From Bacteroidota bacterium (GTDB taxonomy: Bacteria > Bacteroidota > Bacteroidia > 2-12-FULL-35-15), in the NCBI GenBank assembly GCA_016722565.1, contig JADKIU010000007.1:372001-436000 (forward strand): 64,000 nt of DNA, written 5' to 3'. The notes beneath the pieces are model-generated. The model had not been told where the DNA came from, made no database searches, and saw only the letters and a list, made by a program, of their open reading frames with translations. The translations under genes were made by a program, and so were the position numbers. Of the stretch, positions 62,900 to 64,000 are shown one piece after another (the first letter of the stretch is position 1; each line of letters opens with the position of its first letter).

Positions 62900-64000
62900 A
62901 GCAAAAGAAGGGAAACTTATTGATTCCGATTTTCTAAATGGATTGGAAGTAAAAGATGCAATCAAAAAAGCAATTGCAAAAATTGAAGAACAAGGATTAG
63001 GAAAAGGAAAAACAAATTTCCGTTTGCGCGATGCCATCTTCGGCCGTCAGCGTTATTGGGGTGAACCAATTCCGGTGTATTATGAAAACGGAATTCCCAA
63101 AGTACTGGATGAAAACGAATTGCCACTTGTACTTCCGGAAGTAGATAAATATTTGCCGACTGAAACCGGTGAACCACCCTTGGCACGCGCAGCATCCTCA
63201 TGGAGAAAAGATGGAAAACACAAATACGAATATTCCACCATGCCTGGATGGGCTGGTTCGTCTTGGTATTTCCTGCGTTACATGGATGCTCACAACGAAA
63301 AAGAATTTGTTTCCAAGGAAGCAGCTAACTATTGGCAGAATGTAGACTTGTACATTGGAGGTGCTGAACATGCAACCGGACATTTATTGTATGTTCGCTT
63401 CTGGACAAAATTTTTGAACGACTTAGGTTTGATTCCTGTCACTGAACCTGCAAAGAAATTGATTAATCAAGGGATGATTCAGGGGGTTAGTAGTTTTGTG
63501 TATAGAATTGGAACAAACATTTTTATTTCAAAAAACAGAATAGGTGGTCCTTTATCTGTAGAAGAATTAAAACTAACTGGCCTTGAAAGAAACGATCCTA
63601 ATGTAACTCCACTTCACGTTGATGTAAACATTGTAAATAATAATGTTTTGGATATTGATGCTTTCAGAAATTGGAGAGAAGAATATAAAAATGCAGAATT
63701 TATTAGAGAAGATGGTAAATACATCTGCGGTAGCGAAGTAGAAAAAATGTCCAAATCAAAATGGAATGTTGTTTCTCCTGATACCATTGTTGAACAACAA
63801 GGTGCTGACACTTTGCGTTTATACGAAATGTTTCTTGGACCCTTGGAACAAAGCAAACCATGGAATACCAGTGGAATTAGCGGTGTTAGCAATTTCATTC
63901 GCAAACTTTGGAGATTGTATCACATTGGAGATGCATTGAATATTAGCGATGAACCTGCAACAAAACCGGAACTAAAAGCCTTACACAAAACCATCAAAAA
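62880..64000 (+). CDS. leuS: Leucyl-tRNA synthetase, C-terminal part, 3' partial (frameshifted)
   Basis: Continues leuS in another frame and stays open to the window end, so no stop is seen. It carries the rest of the editing/linker domain ([20 protein letters not shown]), [32 protein letters not shown] and the class I KMSKS motif ([10 protein letters not shown], 63744-63758), followed by [20 protein letters not shown]. The anticodon-binding domain is only begun. No plausible start codon context is needed if the frameshift upstream is a sequencing error. Confidence 0.9.

Overview
This window is a gene-dense, AT-rich stretch of a Bacteroidota chromosome. The evidence is type IX secretion (T9SS) C-terminal sorting domains, PorP/SprF and gliding-associated (CHU_C) proteins, a MurF-Alr fusion, DUF4271, DUF3098 and DUF5777 proteins, the order ftsX-DUF3098-uppP-truB-queA, start codons without Shine-Dalgarno sequences, and promoter-like TAnnTTTG boxes. 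Genus cannot be told from the sequence. No rRNA, tRNA, CRISPR array, prophage or transposase gene was seen.

Layout. 1-3154: two T9SS cargo proteins (the first cut by the window edge) and a small orphan protein resembling a sorting domain. 3158-5331: an alpha/beta hydrolase and an aminopeptidase P. 5448-12524: two giant secreted paralogues with gliding-type C-termini on either side of a PorP/SprF gene. 12909-16381: sdhCAB. 17517-20201: a sulfur operon (TauE-type exporter, persulfide dioxygenase-like/rhodanese fusion, periplasmic rhodanese). 20460-25716: glutaryl-CoA dehydrogenase, a lytic transglycosylase and dnaG. 25894-33929: a SpoIIE-type phosphatase, recJ, a CotH-like T9SS protein, a tiny Cys-rich protein and a MORN protein. 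33964-42081: corA, rsmI, an M28 peptidase, tdk, murF-alr and meaB. 42281-50701: glycosyltransferases, a broken S41 protease, an O-antigen ligase-like protein, and the operon DUF4271-hemD-rnpA-yidD-ctpA. 50780-56545: DUF5777, YceI, cytochrome c, a MORN lipoprotein, a polyprenyl synthase, rlmN and an amidohydrolase. 56542-64000: ispD, queA, truB, uppP, DUF3098 and ftsX, then a leuS that is frameshifted and runs off the end.

How the genes work together. Cell envelope genes dominate: peptidoglycan precursors (murF-alr, uppP, polyprenyl synthase, ispD), ftsX, lytic transglycosylase, LPS-type glycosyltransferases and ligase, and T9SS cargo. The sulfur operon looks like a sulfide/persulfide detoxification unit that ends in sulfite export.

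The least ordinary content is repetitive DNA. There are at least four families of short palindromic or terminal-inverted-repeat elements without coding capacity. One of these, a CCCTCTCC...GGGGTGAGG palindrome, sits in frame inside leuS as exactly 14 codons, and another copy supplies the C-terminal tail and stop codon of the O-antigen ligase-like gene. Two genes (an S41 protease and leuS) carry frameshifts that could be real or assembly errors.
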